This document shows positions 1 through 10,856 of a stretch of 64,000 nucleotides of DNA, one piece after another (within the stretch, counting starts at the first letter, position 1; the number at the start of each line of letters is the position of its first letter). Both the position numbers and the translations under genes were made by a program. The stretch covers positions 222,569,001 through 222,633,000 of the forward strand of contig JAUMIR010000004.1 of the NCBI GenBank assembly GCA_030847615.1, in the 5' to 3' direction. This DNA comes from Gambelia wislizenii. Its lineage: Eukaryota > Chordata > Lepidosauria > Squamata > Crotaphytidae. The notes beneath the pieces are model-generated. The model worked only from the letters and a program-made list of their open reading frames with translations, was not told where the DNA came from and did not search any database.

Positions 1-70
1 GTGGATGCTCTTGTATCAACAGCAGGATGGCAGCTGTAATGAGAGAGACAGGGAACTATGAAAGCAGATA

Positions 71-400
71 CAGGTCTTGTCTATACAAGGAGGAAAAAAT
101 ATGAACACGTTCGGAAAGGCAGGCATTTGCAACGATGCAACCTGCCTACATGGCCAAAAGAGCCCCCCAAACTCTGCATGACCTCCTAGCCAGATAGCAG
201 CCATGAGTGATTTACTCATGATTTTAAATCTGCTGTCGCCATTAAAAAAAAAAAAAACAGTTTTCCAGGTTGTGCACAAGAAACACTTCATATTTACAAG
301 ACAGAAAGAATTAACAAAAAGAGTATAAAATTACCATTTCATTATCTTACTGGACCCTCGCTTAGCCAAAAATCAAACATGGCAGCTGCAGCTGCTTTCC
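71..400. repeat. Interspersed repeat, copy 1 of a pair
   Basis: This stretch resembles 7373-7700. Both copies begin with a CTTGTCTA-type motif, run into a GGAAAAAA-like stretch, share an AACCTG / TTTTAAATCTGC core and a TTGTGCACAAG motif, and end near CTTAG followed by AACATGGC. The pairing was made by eye and the family is not recognised. It is probably a non-autonomous DNA transposon. The short minus-strand open frame across it is a by-product. Confidence 0.45.
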
Positions 401-1560
401 CTCATTGCTAGCCCCGCCCCCTGTGCTTGTCTAGCCAATCAGATTGCATTGCCTGTTCGTATTTGTGCTAATGTGAGTGTTCAAACAAGCTGTCATGCCC
501 CGTGAGCCTGATGAGGGTATAGAGTCAGAGGAGGAGAAGGACATGGCAGGAAACAGCTCTAGGGAACCTGGCACAGGTTTATCTACACCTGTGCCAGCAG
601 AGAACCCTTCCAACCTAGAGGCTCGAGCAGAGGAAGAGCCTGGTCCAAGTGGGTTGGCATCAGTCCCAGCAGAGAGTCCTGCCCATTCAGATAAGGACGA
701 ACAAGAAGAGAGGGACTTACCTCCACCATCGTATACCCAGCAGCGAGCTCAAAAGGAAGCTCAAAGGAAGTCTCTGAGACTTTATGAGAAAAACCCTGTT
801 TGTTAAGAAACACCTGACAAAGCCTTAATTGCTTTATATATGCTGGAAGAGGCAATGGAGGCTTTGTCAGAGATAAACTGAAGGGGAAAGCTTCCTGCTG
901 ACTTCAGTGCTTGGATTCTGGTTATCTTTACTTCTGTTACCTTGACTCATGCTTAGACCTTGGACTGTCACTGACTACTCTGCTGCCTGCCCCTGTTGAC
1001 CCACAGACTGTTTGGGACCCACGCTGACTGACTGCCATAAGCCTCTGACCTTTTGGACTGTGTTACTGGACTAAATCTTTGACTGTGTTTGCATTCCTGT
1101 GAGCTAATTAACAGTTGGCTACCTTCCCAAACTAGTGCTGTTTATACTTTGCTGGTACCTAGTTGCTTTCCGGACACAATCGCACATTCACATGTCATAT
1201 GGAGCTTTTTTAAAAATCTGTACGAATCCCAGGACATGGTACACATGGACTTTGCAGTGGATTTTGCTGCCCCCCTTCCGAATGACACATATTTGTGCAA
1301 TTGGCTGTTTGTACATTCACATGCCATTCGTATTTTGTTACCATATAGACAACACCTCAGAGTGGAATCTTACCATAAAGATGAACTCATGCATTAACTG
1401 TGCATTAACTCGGTGTATTAACTGTGCATTAACTCAGTGACTTAAAGGTTTTAGATTAATAGAATCACAAATTTGTATGTTTAAACTGTCTGATTTATTT
1501 TATTCAAGTGCCTTGGGGCAGAGGATATTGTAATACAAAGCTAAATTTGTAGAATTCTGT
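401..1560 (+). repeat. LTR-retrotransposon-like stretch, unclassified
   Basis: The stretch begins with a GC-box-like GCCCCGCCCC and an inverted CCAAT motif (CCAATCAG). A Glu/Pro/Ser-rich 109-codon open frame follows at 477-806, then a tract rich in GGACTGT and CTGACT words that resembles retrotransposon-associated repeats common in squamate genomes. At 1381-1440 short GTGCATTAACT units recur. No protease, reverse transcriptase or clear LTR ends are visible. The open frame is low complexity and is not treated as a gene. The assignment is an impression of composition only. Confidence 0.25.
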
Positions 1561-1890
1561 AGAAAGAGGAGCAGAAAAGTTACCCCACCTAAGAGCTAAA
1601 TACAAACAGAAAGTGCCTTGTGCCCAAGTTTCCTTCAAACCTGGCGACTTTGCATTTGTCGGAGCCTGCCTGTATGGCACAGCCCAGGAGGTGCCTCCAC
1701 AGAAGTTTGATTACTCTAGAGCTCAAGCTAGTGCAAGTACTTGAGAGTGTTAAAAGTATAAATGAGAAACCACAGACAGTGCAGGGGAAGAAGGATCACT
1801 ATTGTGTTTCCCCAGCCAAAGCACATCCACTAGACCACCCAAAATCAGTATAAAAGCACAAGTAAACTTTCACACAACACCTCATAGCAC
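1561..1890 (+). pseudogene. Possible Ty3/gypsy integrase C-terminal remnant
   Basis: One frame from about 1572 to 1743 is open for roughly 57 codons and reads LRAKYKQKVP, then QVSFKPGDFAFV and PPQKFDY before a stop. The spacing recalls the K..PxP.F..GD.V.....LPS.KLDY pattern at the end of Ty3/gypsy integrases. The expected GPF follow-on is absent and no upstream pol domain is visible, so this is a weak inference. The rest of the stretch is unassigned. Confidence 0.2.
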
Positions 1891-1893
1891 GAC

Positions 1894-1983
1894 AGAAGCT
1901 GAAACGGCGGTCATTAAAGGTTTTTTTCTGTTCTTTTTTTTAATGCATTTTAAACCATCTCTCATGCTACCATCATGGAAGAA
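1894..1983 (+). repeat. Left copy of an ~88-bp direct repeat flanking an L1 insert
   Basis: The 90-bp sequence from AGAAGCTGAAACGG to CATGGAAGAA recurs at 2983-3068 with a few substitutions and a short T-tract length change. The L1 3' end lies exactly between the two copies and its poly(A) abuts the right copy, which is the arrangement of a target-site duplication. L1 duplications are usually about 7-20 bp, so this length is exceptional. Confidence 0.75.
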
Positions 1984-2982
1984 ATGAAAAATAAAAAATA
2001 TATGGAAAAAATATTAAAGGAGCAAGGATTTACATGGTTTAAGTTGATACAGTTAGAAAGATGGACAAAAAAATGTTTAAAGGAGGGAAGTTGTAGAAAA
2101 AGTACAAAATTTGAGGAATTGATTATAAAAGCTATTCAAGAGAAAAGTAGTATAAAAGGTATTACAAGCAAAATATATAAAATGTTAATGGATAACGAAG
2201 AAGTACAAGATTATCTAAAAGAAGTTTGGGAAACAGATGGAGCAACTGTAATAGACAAGTCTAAATGGGGAAAAATATGGAATATGCAACATTTGAAAAC
2301 ATTATCAGTAAGAATAAAAGAAAATTACTATAAGATTATATGGAGATGGTATTTAACCCCAGTAAGAATGAATCAAATAGATAAAAAGTATTCAGCACAG
2401 TGTTGGAGGGGATGCCAAGAATTGGCAACGTATATTCATATGTGGTGGAATTGTAAATATGTGCAGAATTTTTGGAAAATAGTAATGAAGGAAATAAGTG
2501 AAATACTGGAGATAAATATACCTTTAAGCCCTGAAACAGCATTGCTATCATACTGTGAAAAAATACAAGAATCTCAAATTGTTAAGGATTTACTAACAAA
2601 TCTGCTGACAGCAGCAAGGTTAATAATAGCAAAGAAATGGAAAATACAAGGAGAATACAAAATAGAATAATGGTATGATGAAGTATGGAATATAGCTATA
2701 AATGAGAAATTAACAAATATGGTTAAGGGAAAAAAAAGGAGGGCTAAATAAGAATGTCTTTGGTGAAAAATGGAGTAAATTTTTAGAATTTGTATTAATC
2801 AAAGGAAGAGGAAGCAAACCTGAGATGGAGACAATGGTTTTTTGGAAAGAGGGATGAATGTAAAGGGAAGTCCCTCGGTGAAGGGAATCACTGTTATATA
2901 TGTTATATATGTTTGTTAAGTTTTATGTAGAAATTGTATGTCTTTTAATTTTAAAAATTAATAAAAAATATTATTAAAAAAA
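1984..2982 (+). pseudogene. L1-type LINE, 5'-truncated ORF2 C-terminus and 3' UTR
   Basis: An open frame runs to a stop at 2668-2670. Its protein has the C-terminal L1 ORF2 pattern: WFKLIQLERW, a Lys-rich helical stretch, YYKIIWRWYLTPVRM, then a Cys/His/Trp cluster with CWRGC, HMWWNC and NFWK. This region lies beyond the reverse transcriptase domain, so endonuclease and polymerase are missing. The nine bases encoding Met-Glu-Glu at 1975-1983 belong to the flanking repeat. After the stop comes an AT-rich 3' UTR and a poly(A)-like end at about 2970-2982. It is a dead insertion that cannot move itself. Confidence 0.85.
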
Positions 2983-3068
2983 AGAAGCTGAAATGGCGGT
3001 CATTAAAGGTTTTTTTCTGTTTTTTAAATGCATTTTAAACCATCTCTCACGCTACCATCATGGAAGAA
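2983..3068 (+). repeat. Right copy of the ~88-bp direct repeat
   Basis: This is the partner of 1894-1983 and follows directly on the L1 poly(A). It then continues uninterrupted into 3069-3190, which would be the original target context. Confidence 0.75.
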
Positions 3069-3347
3069 CGATGATGTCATGTGGGAGACGCCAACCAAAG
3101 GCGTTATTACCCTGGCACTATTGCACTTTATTAGCCTTGTGCAATAAGCCCCTTACTCTGAGGAGATTATCACACAAGGCTGTTTTCCCGTGGCAATAGG
3201 GAGAATTATAAAAGGAAACAACATACCTCTTTGAAAAAACTGAGTATCACACCTCTCTTCTTTCCTAAAACTGCTCTGCTTTGAAAACTCTCCTAGTGCT
3301 ATAAGTTTCTTTCTTCAATGTTGGCATTACAGCAGTCACGTGGCAGG
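3069..3347. other. Target context of the L1 insert, no gene seen
   Basis: The sequence holds a GATGATGTCAT motif, a short imperfect hairpin (AGCCTTGTG at about 3133 and CACAAGGCT at about 3173) and GGAGATTATCACAC at 3162, which resembles the end of the GGA..TTATCAGA element group. No complete element boundary is visible. Confidence 0.3.
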
Positions 3348-3598
3348 ATGGGGCCTTATTTTCCTCCATCCCCATCCACCTTGCAATTCCAAAGCAGGTT
3401 AACTCCATATCTGTTGGGCTTTTAATTTTTTTTAATCTTTGCTGTGTTTAAATAAATAGAGCAAAAAAATGATTTAAAAATTATTTTCATTTTATCATTT
3501 TGCTGTAATTATGCAAACACAGCAAAATAAAAAGAATTTAAAAACATACAGCCATGGAGTTAGACTGCTCTGGAATAGCAAGGAAAATCAGGCCCCAT
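3348..3598. mobile_element. 251-bp fold-back (palindromic) repeat
   Basis: The two ends, ATGGGGCCTTATTTTCCT and AGGAAAATCAGGCCCCAT, are reverse complements apart from a mismatch or two. The match continues inward through ATTCCAAAGCAG / CTGCTCTGGAAT and TTTGCTGTGTTT / AAACACAGCAAA to an AT-rich centre near 3470. Nearly the whole unit is one imperfect hairpin, as in fold-back MITEs. No clear target duplication is seen and the family is not recognised. Confidence 0.6.
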
Positions 3599-5094
3599 GA
3601 CTGTTTTAATGTCAGCACTGAAGTGAAGAGACTGATCACACCAGCCAACTCCTGGAATAGCATCGCTATTGGGAGTTTATTGATGGGTTTTCCGCATCAG
3701 TGAAAAGGAGCACCACACTAACGGGGTGATTACATACCAGAAACAGGACAGTAACGACGTCATCTGATAAGATTTGGCCATAGAGCTACTATCCTGCTTT
3801 AATTCCCCTTTTTTATTTCTTCATGTGATCATCTCCTAAGGCCCATTTGAAAGGGGAGTAATTGTAGCAGTGCAATTGTACAGATTTTGTTTCACAATTA
3901 ATGAGTTAAGTGTTTAGTGGCATTGTAATGCTCATTGGCAGATACAGACATATATATATATATATATATATACCCGCCTGAAAGCTCTTTTTGAAACTGG
4001 CTATCTCAGGAGAGAGAAAAACAGGAAGGAAGCTGCCTGGTATAGTCATTTACTGCTCAATGTGGTGTGATCTGCCCTTTTGTTAATTACTGTGTTGCTT
4101 CAAAGAAAAGAAAAAAAGGCAGGCATACAGATGCAAGCTTGGCATTCTGTCTGAGAGAAACTGGGAAATCTTTGCTGATTCAAAGCCGAAAAGACAGTCG
4201 CTTCCATGACCTTTGCAAACTTCTAACTGTTGTGCATATCTCCATTGATTAAAATGACTAAGCAGCTCAGACTGTCAACACACTTGTACCATTATTTTTA
4301 TATTGGTGCATTGCTTTAAATGTTCAATAAGCACAAAGGTCTTGCTGTTGAAGCATGGGGTAAAGCTGGTTATGGTTGTCATTGCTGTTCTTTTTCCTTC
4401 AAAGTATCAAATAAAGACAAACAACATTCCAAACTTTCTACTTTTGAATCACTATATTTTCATCAGAATGTTTTTACATCCATAATTCTATTTTCCAAAC
4501 AGAATACATTCAGTCCTTTTGGCTTAGTTCACAACACATGATGTTTCACACATTATGCAAGTAAATAAGGCAATTTCATACCCTCCAAACATTCCAATTT
4601 GGCAGGGACAGTCTCAGTTAATCATCTGTTCTCCCACTTTTTCAGCTGCTTTTAACGTGTCCCCTTTTCTCTCTTCTGCTCTTTCCCCCTTTGTTGTCAT
4701 CTTCCTTCAATTGCTGCAAACTGAGTTCAAAATGCAAAAATAGTTTGCACTCAATTAACTCAGTGAGGGGAGGGGAGAGAAGAGGGCAGGATCCTGCCCT
4801 TCCCAGTAGGCTAATGGAAAAGCAAACTGCTGCAGCCTCTCCTAGTTTGTATGGCTTTCCTCATTAATAGCTTTTGCCATCTTGACCACACTCTGATATT
4901 GTTTGGCCACACACGCCCAAGTTTTCATCTGTGAAATGATGGAGGGTGTGACGTTTGGATACAAAACATATGTGTCTTGTGACATAGATTCATTTGCTAT
5001 CTTAGTAAATGCTGTTACATCCCACTGCTGATGAAAATATTAAGGGACTTTTAAAAAAAGATGGTAATATCATGCCTCAAAGCATGGGATAACA
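3599..5094. other. No gene recognised
   Basis: The stretch is AT-rich with scattered short open frames that lack domains. It contains one TA microsatellite and a CATCTGATAAGATTTGGCC word near 3760 that may be a lone end of the GGA..TTATCAGA group. Confidence 0.3.
3951..3972. repeat. (TA)n microsatellite
   Basis: Eleven uninterrupted TA units. Confidence 0.95.
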
Positions 5095-5450
5095 GGGCAA
5101 CAGACAAATAAAATTAATTTTAAAAAATTTAAAATAATTTAAAATTTAAAACAGTTATATCATTTAAACAGACTAAACAGGGTTTATGGGAAATGAAGGG
5201 GTGGGAACAATTAAAAGACAAAGGATTAGAGTTACATTGGCTAGCCTTACCCAACTAAGGGAATGATTTAGGGAGGATTATAAAAAATACAACTTTGAGA
5301 AGGACAAAACAGAATTAGAGAAAATACAATGCATGGATAATAAACATTTAATTTCAAAAATATATATATTGCTATTAAAATACAATACTGAGGAAGATCA
5401 GATTTTAAAAAATGTATGATCAGTTGCACAAAGCATATTGATCATTGTGA
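5095..5450 (+). pseudogene. L1-type LINE fragment (ORF2, C-terminal part)
   Basis: The reading frame here is broken, but translated pieces are plainly L1. DKGLELHWLA is followed, after a stop and frame change, by DYKKYNFEKDKTELEKI, then NKHLISKIYILLLKYNTEED and DQILKNV. This is the region just upstream of the YLTP segment seen in the L1 copy at 1984-2982. The fragment has neither an RT domain nor a 3' end. It begins in an AAAATTTAAAAT-rich tract and stops near 5450. Confidence 0.7.
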
Positions 5451-5754
5451 CGGACCTGCCAGCCACGTTTGCCTCAACACACACAGCCTGGCTGCCTGTC
5501 ACTGCCATCTTACTTCAGTTCCCCTTTTAAATCTCTTAATGAGACTGGGGCTGAGTCTCCAGGTGACCCTTCCTGTGGATAGATTAAGTATTAGTGTGAT
5601 TTCCTTTGGGTAGTGTGGCTGTTACCTTTTCTAGTGAGTATAATAAAGCACAATGAGTTTGTAAACAATTAACAAAACAAACTGGTTGGTTTATTATCTT
5701 CAAGGTTACAAACTTAAACTGTTCAATACTCTGTATATAACATTGTTCCTTTTC
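5451..5754. other. No gene recognised
   Basis: Short open frames only. Nothing resembles a known domain or repeat end. Confidence 0.3.
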
Positions 5755-5757
5755 TTA

Positions 5758-6379
5758 GGAGATTTTCACATGGGGCCAAAATGCCCCGTTACTGCTCTGC
5801 CACCTCCTCTCCCGTTCTTGCCATGGAATAACGTAAATCTTTCACACACTTACCTTAATTCCATGGCAGGAACAGGCTCCCCCTCCCCTCAATGGCCGGT
5901 CGTAAATGCAGCCATCGTAAGGCTGCTTTTACAACTGGCCATCTGAAACGATCTCATGTTTTCACATGATAATGGCTGGGCGGTAAATTTAAAAAATAAA
6001 ACTCCCCCAAACATCAAATCAGTTCACCAAGCACAAAAACACACTTTAAATCACACAATCAAAACAGGGAGGGTAAAATAAAGGGTGCCACTTACCTGGA
6101 TGTCCAGATCGTACCAGGAAGTGCTCGGAACGGACCTCCCCTCCACGGCTGTCATTTCAGAACAGGAACAGGGCTCCTGTTCGCACACCCGTGATTGCAT
6201 GATAGCAACGGAATGGGAGGTCTATTCACGATGAAAAATTGTGATTAGATTGTTCTGGAACAGTCATGGGAGCAGGGTGGATGCAGGACAGAACGGGGTC
6301 AACGTCATCCGAAAGGGAAAACCTTTCCCGACCCTGTTCTGTTCCTGCCACGGGATATATAGCCCATGTGAAAATCTCC
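5758..6379. mobile_element. GGA..TTATCAGA-group DNA transposon, 622 bp, non-autonomous
   Basis: The left end GGAGATTTTCACATGGG and the right end CCCATGTGAAAATCTCC are exact inverted repeats. TTA flanks both sides (5755-5757 and 6380-6382) as a 3-bp target duplication. No transposase is encoded. The interior matches 14968-15563. At 6089-6098 the minus strand reads CAGGTAAGTG, a consensus splice donor, next to a core shared with other copies (see findings). Confidence 0.8.
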
Positions 6380-6789
6380 TTAGTTTCACTTATTGTTACT
6401 CATTAATGGCAGGCTATTTCTATAACCATGTATATATAACTATATACTTTAGTCTTTTGACTAAGTTAACCAAATTGCCTTCATACATGACAGTCTCATT
6501 ATCTCTCAGACAACAGACTCATCCACACTCCCTCTCACAACTCTCAACTTAAACTCTTAACTTCAACTGTCCCTCTCTTGACTCCAACTGACTCTCTTAA
6601 CTGACATTCACTCAGATCATACTCTTAGAAGCCTCTTCCTTCAGAATTTCCTGTGCTGGGATTGGTTCCTGCATTCTCATTCACTCAGAGGCCCCTCCTA
6701 TCACAACTCCCTGTGTTGTGATTGGTTCCCTGATTCCTGCTTTTGCATACTTTCCAGCTCTAGTTCTCCAGTCAAGAGTAACAGAACCC
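6380..6789. repeat. Two imperfect tandem units; otherwise no gene
   Basis: At about 6630-6740 two units of roughly 60 bp follow each other. Each contains CTGTG(C/T)TG(G/T)GATTGGTTCC, which carries an inverted CCAAT motif. The rest of the stretch is CT-rich and unassigned. Confidence 0.4.
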
Positions 6790-7125
6790 CAAAAATAGCA
6801 TTACTTTTTTTTATCAATGAGGACACAGTGGTGTTATTTTTGCAAAATAATGTAATAACTGGTAACATTAGTTTTTTCTTACAGCAAGTAATGTAAACCC
6901 ACTATTGTAAAGACATTGTTTTGGGGAGAATTTAGGGTCTTTTCCAGCCATTTTTGTATTATTTTAAAAAAATTAAAATAATGTAAAAACAACAAAAAAC
7001 CCATTACTAATAAAATATTGATGAACAAGTAATGTGTTACTTTTAAAGTATTAACAAGTAATGTGTTACTTTTTTTAAAAAAATGACTACAGCTAATGTG
7101 TTACTTTAAAAAATAATATCCCAAG
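6790..7125. repeat. GTAATGTGTTACTTT-unit repeat
   Basis: The near-palindromic word GTAATGTGTTACTTT occurs three times at 7030-7110, preceded by several AGTAATGT and GTAATAACT words. Similar words recur at 25840-26220. It looks like a dispersed AT-rich repeat, probably a hAT-like MITE, but no ends are defined. Confidence 0.4.
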
Positions 7126-7372
7126 CTCTGGTAAAAGAACAGCTCCAGATATTCAGGAAAATGTTTTATCTGAGTCCCAAAGACTTGGAGACTAGACTAA
7201 AATTGACTTTGCCTTTGAGTATTCCTGAAGTTCAAAATGTATGGACCCAAAGAAAACTTTATCTGTGCATCTGGAGATCTTCTCCACTCTTTCTCATCCA
7301 GAGGAGAAGCCTTAATAACATCCATATTATACAACCATCATGAAATGAATGTACCATGTAATAAATGACATA
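7126..7372. other. No gene recognised
   Basis: Unassigned sequence between two repeats, with one short domain-less open frame. Confidence 0.3.
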
Positions 7373-7700
7373 GGGCTTGTCTACATGAAGGGGGAAAAAA
7401 AACAGACTGCTCCAATAGCAAGTCACAGCAGCTGCAACCTGTCTTAATGGTTTTACAGCCCTCATAATTTTTGCATGCCTGTAGCTGAGATAGCGGCTGC
7501 AAGTGGATTACTTGCATTTTTAAATCTGCCACTGCCAAACTTTGTTTTTTTTAAAAAAATATATTTCTATGCTGTGCACAAGCAATATTCCACCTTTCCA
7601 AACAAGAGAAAGAGAAATATAGCACAATTCCCCATTTTATCGCCTTAGCGATCACTTGCTAAGGTGAAAATCTAACATGGCGGGAGCGGGTGCTTGCCCT
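7373..7700. repeat. Interspersed repeat, copy 2 of a pair
   Basis: Counterpart of 71-400. It starts at AGGGCTTGTCTACATG and shares the AACCTG core, TTTTTAAATCTGC, TGTGCACAAG and CTTAG...AACATGGC landmarks. The GCCCCGCCCCCTGTGCTT word that follows copy 1 at about 411 reappears at about 8286, so copy 2 may be split by 7701-8280. Confidence 0.45.
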
Positions 7701-8310
7701 GTAACCTATTAACCTATTTAAACATTCAAACTGCAATGGGGAAAGACAACCTACTGTGGGAGCAGCTGGGGCAGGAGGTCAATCCCCAGACCCTCTCCCC
7801 AGCTTCCCCAGGGCAGAACACCTGAGCCCAGGCAAGAATGCAGACTTTGGGTTACTAACCAGCCAGCCCACATCTGGAAGACCGACCCAAAAATCTCTCC
7901 CCCAAGTCGCAGGACTTAAGGAGAGGGTTTATCACTTAGGTCAGCCTCAAGGGAAGGCCCTTTTGCCATCCCTCTAGTCACAGGACCAAAAGGGGCAACT
8001 CCAGGGATCACCCTTAACCAAAAAGTAGTGCCAAGGTACACAACGAACTAAAATCTCTTCCTCCCCACACCTGCCAGGGACCGCCAATTTAAAATACCAC
8101 CCTAGCCAATTACCCTGTGCCAACTACCACAGTATGGAGCAGGTGGGGGGGGGACTCTTCAATGGAGGAAGGCAAAAATTCCTACCCAGCCCCACAGCAA
8201 CCACTGATGTCACACTGTGATAATGGTGGGAGGGTGGGCAAAAGAGGAAACTACAGGGGGCAGCAGAGCCATATAAAGCCTCTGGCCCCGCCCCCTGTGC
8301 TTACATAATT
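7701..8310. repeat. Insertion-like C/A-rich stretch within the copy-2 repeat
   Basis: Alignment of 71-430 with 7373-8310 leaves about 570 bp here unmatched. This extra piece is CCCC/CCAG-rich, ends with a CATATAAAGCC TATA-like motif, and resembles retrotransposon-associated repeats in squamates. The reading depends on eye alignment only. Confidence 0.3.
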
Positions 8311-8650
8311 GGCACATGCACCGATTACATGGATTACAGGCTTCAAACCTGGTCCGTACCCAACCCCAACCCCCACCCCTGTCCATATGATTTCACTGTC
8401 AGAGGGGGACCGCATTCTATATAGAGCTGCATCTGAAAAGTGTTTGGAAATTTCTATCAATGCAGAATGCTGTGGCTAGGCTGCTGAAAGTTGCTGGGGA
8501 GTAGAAGCATATGATTCCTTTGTTAACAACATTTGCATTTTCTTGCATTTCATTTTGAGGCTGAGTTCAAAATGCTGACACTTAAAGTCCTAAACAGGAG
8601 AGGATTAGTTACCTGAAGGGCTGCCTTCTCTAGATATATTGACATTCTAT
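8311..8650. other. No gene recognised
   Basis: It contains a short CCCCAACCCCCACCCC tract and no domain-bearing open frame. Confidence 0.3.
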
Positions 8651-8651
8651 G

Positions 8652-8890
8652 TATCTAGATCAGGGGTAGGCAACTTCTATGGATCCAGAGACCAATGTTG
8701 TCCACTCATCAGTATCTTCATGGGCCATACTTTCACCAGTAAATTGTGCTGCCCAAATTCAGCACCACTGGAGAAAACTCAGTTTAAAAGAAGCATTTTG
8801 CTTGCTTTGATTGAACTGTAGGGGATTTAAACCTAACTTAAAAGAAGCATTTTGCTTGCTTTAAATGAACTGTAGGGGTTTGCTTTCTTG
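8652..8890. mobile_element. hAT-like repeat fragment with internal duplication
   Basis: It starts with CAGGGGTAGGCAAC, the form typical of hAT element termini. Only this end is recognisable. Two 42-bp units at 8783-8824 and 8838-8879 (AAAAGAAGCATTTTGCTTGC followed by GAACTGTAGGGG) are near-identical, which shows a local 55-bp-period duplication. Confidence 0.4.
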
Positions 8891-9094
8891 AAATGGTTTT
8901 TCCCCTGTTTGCCATTGACTTCCACAGCAAACCACAGTGTAGTTTTTAAGGGTTCTTTGACAGGCCACAGAAATGGCTGTGGGGTCTCACAGTTTTCAGT
9001 ACTAAGAATCCAGTACTGATCTAGATTTTCAGGAAAGGTGCTTCTCTTCCTCCCCAAATCATATGGAATGCAGTTGGCAGGGATTCAGGACAGG

Positions 9095-9404
9095 GGAGAT
9101 GATCAGACGCAGCAAAAACTACATCAGAAGATTGCAATGAAAACAGAAAATGGAGACATTATCAGATGACGCCGTCCTTCAGCACCTTGGGGATGTAGCA
9201 TGGGTGTGAATAAGGCATCTCTTTGTATTGACAGCTTAGCCCCATCAATACAAAAGTGAAACCTTATCCACAACAGTGCTATGCCCCGGGAACAGCTGAG
9301 GATGTGGGCAACTGATAATGTTGCTCTTTCTGTTCCTGTCACTTTCTTCTGACGTGGTTTGGGTTGTGGTTTTTTGCTGCGTTCCACTGCATCTGATAAT
9401 CTCC
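9095..9404. mobile_element. GGA..TTATCAGA-group DNA transposon, 310 bp, short subfamily
   Basis: The ends GGAGATGATCAGACGCAGC and GCATCTGATAATCTCC are imperfect inverted repeats, flanked by AGG on both sides (9092-9094 and 9405-9407). An inner pair (ACATTATCAGATGACG / GATAATGTTG) repeats the terminal motif inside the element. The centre is a short palindrome around CAGCTTAGCCCCATC. Similar copies lie at 39314-39619 and 59951-60279. No coding capacity. Confidence 0.8.
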
Positions 9405-9479
9405 AGGGTCTTTTCAGTGGCTGCTCCATGGCTTTTTAATTCCATCTCAAAAAGGTCTCTAGGGGAACTATTCTGTAAG

Positions 9480-9962
9480 CTTTCTACTCAGCTGTAAAGA
9501 CCTTCCTTTTCTACCAGGACTTTCTGAGTTGACTTATTTTAAACCAGCTCATTTATTTATTTATTTATTTAATAAACTCTGCTGTGATGGCACAGTGGTT
9601 AAATGCCAGTACTGCAGCCACAATGTTGTGAGTTCAATCCTACAGGGCTCCAAGGCTGACTCTGCCTTCCATTCTTCCGTAGGTCAGTAAAATGAGTACC
9701 CGGCTTATTGGGGGCAATTAGCTAATGCATTGTAAACTGCTTAGGGAGTGCTTTGTACTGATAACTGATACAGAAATATAAATGCTATTGCTATTTCCTT
9801 GCTTTCATTTTTAATTGGCTGCTGCTTATCTTTGCTGTAACTTATTTACAAATTATTTTTATTGTGTTCTTATGGTTGTTAGCTGCCTTGGGCATTAAGT
9901 ATGAAAAGGCAGGATATAAATAAACAAATTTATATGAGGGATATAAATAAATAAAGAGAAAC
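9480..9962 (+). pseudogene. L2/CR1-type LINE 3' end, split by a SINE
   Basis: The parts 9480-9545 and 9796-9962 read as one L2-like 3' end, ending in GTTAGCTGCCTTGGGCA, AAAAGGCAGGATATAAATAAA and an ATAAATAAA tail. The SINE at 9578-9795 separates them. There is a TTTA tract at about 9550-9572. Confidence 0.5.
9578..9795 (+). mobile_element. tRNA-derived SINE (family A)
   Basis: An RNA polymerase III A box is visible as TGGCACAGTGG (9588-9598) and a B box as GAGTTCAATCC (9630-9640). The body continues with CTGACTCTGCCTTCCATTC, GTAAAATGAGTACC, GGCAATTAGCTAA and an ATATAAATGC tail. Related copies are at 10290-10556, 11496-11615, 18096-18373 and 49534-49758. Confidence 0.75.
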
Positions 9963-10289
9963 TGGTGCAGCCAGTATTTCAAAGTTGATTTTATATGCTT
10001 CATGGGCCTGGCTTGATAGATAATTTTTTTCAAAGCCAGTTCTCTGTGTTACTTCATCACTATTTATTTCAGAAATAATGCACATAATCCAATAACAGCC
10101 TTTGTGACCCTAAATTGAGCCAACCCAGATCCATTCTCATTATTGGGTGAGGAAATCTGTTATGCCAAGAATAATAATGTTACTCATTATCTATCCCAAT
10201 GGTGGGAGATATAGCCACCATTGTTAACTATATGTCCAGTTCTTTTGAATGGCATACACTTATGGACTTCAATAACATTATTTTTTTTT
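9963..10289. other. No gene recognised
   Basis: Unassigned AT-rich sequence between an L2 end and a SINE. Confidence 0.3.
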
Positions 10290-10556
10290 TTATTTAGTTA
10301 TTTATACCCCACTCTTCAGCCACAAGGCTATCAGAGCGGCTTACAAATTGTTTTAAGCAATAGCTATTTACACATCTACCCTGCATTAAACAGTTTCCAA
10401 TGTGTGTTAGCTAATTGCCCCCCACAAGCTGGGTACTCAATTTACCGACCTACCAAAGGATGGAAGGCTGAGTGAACCTTGGAGCCCGCTGGAATCGAGC
10501 TTGCAACGTGGTGGCTTGCAGTACTGGCATTTAACCACTCTGCCACCAGGGCTCCC
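10290..10556 (-). mobile_element. tRNA-derived SINE (family A)
   Basis: Read on the minus strand it begins GGAGCCCTGGTGGCAGAGTGG (A box), has a degenerate B box near 10495 and ends in GGTATAAATAACTAAAT. It is about 265 bp, longer than the copy at 9578, and matches 18096-18373 in its 3' half. Confidence 0.75.
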
Positions 10557-10856
10557 TGTAACTGTAAGTTAACTGTAAGGACTGGATGCTAAAGATGCTC
10601 TGTCAAGGCCTAAATCAAATTGAGGTGAAATACAGAAGCCTTATCAAGCTAGCAGAGAATATTTATAGTTCAAAACTTTCTGTAATCATAGGGCTCAACA
10701 TTTACTACATCCCAATGATCTACCAAATGCATTTTCTCTATTTATTTATACATTTTCTTCCCCCTAAATGACAGGCATGTAAACTCTGCATAGAATTTAA
10801 AATTCAAGCTCTGTTATTTCTAGCTCATATTTCACCAGGTCTGTTCAACTATTAGG
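10557..10856. other. No gene recognised
   Basis: Unassigned sequence. Confidence 0.3.

Noticed and set aside
477..806. 109-codon plus-strand open frame as a host gene
   Set aside because: The protein is Glu/Pro/Ser-rich and low complexity, has no domain, and lies in a retrotransposon-like tract.
1975..1983. Met-Glu-Glu as the start of an L1 protein
   Set aside because: These nine bases belong to the flanking direct repeat, so the frame start is accidental.
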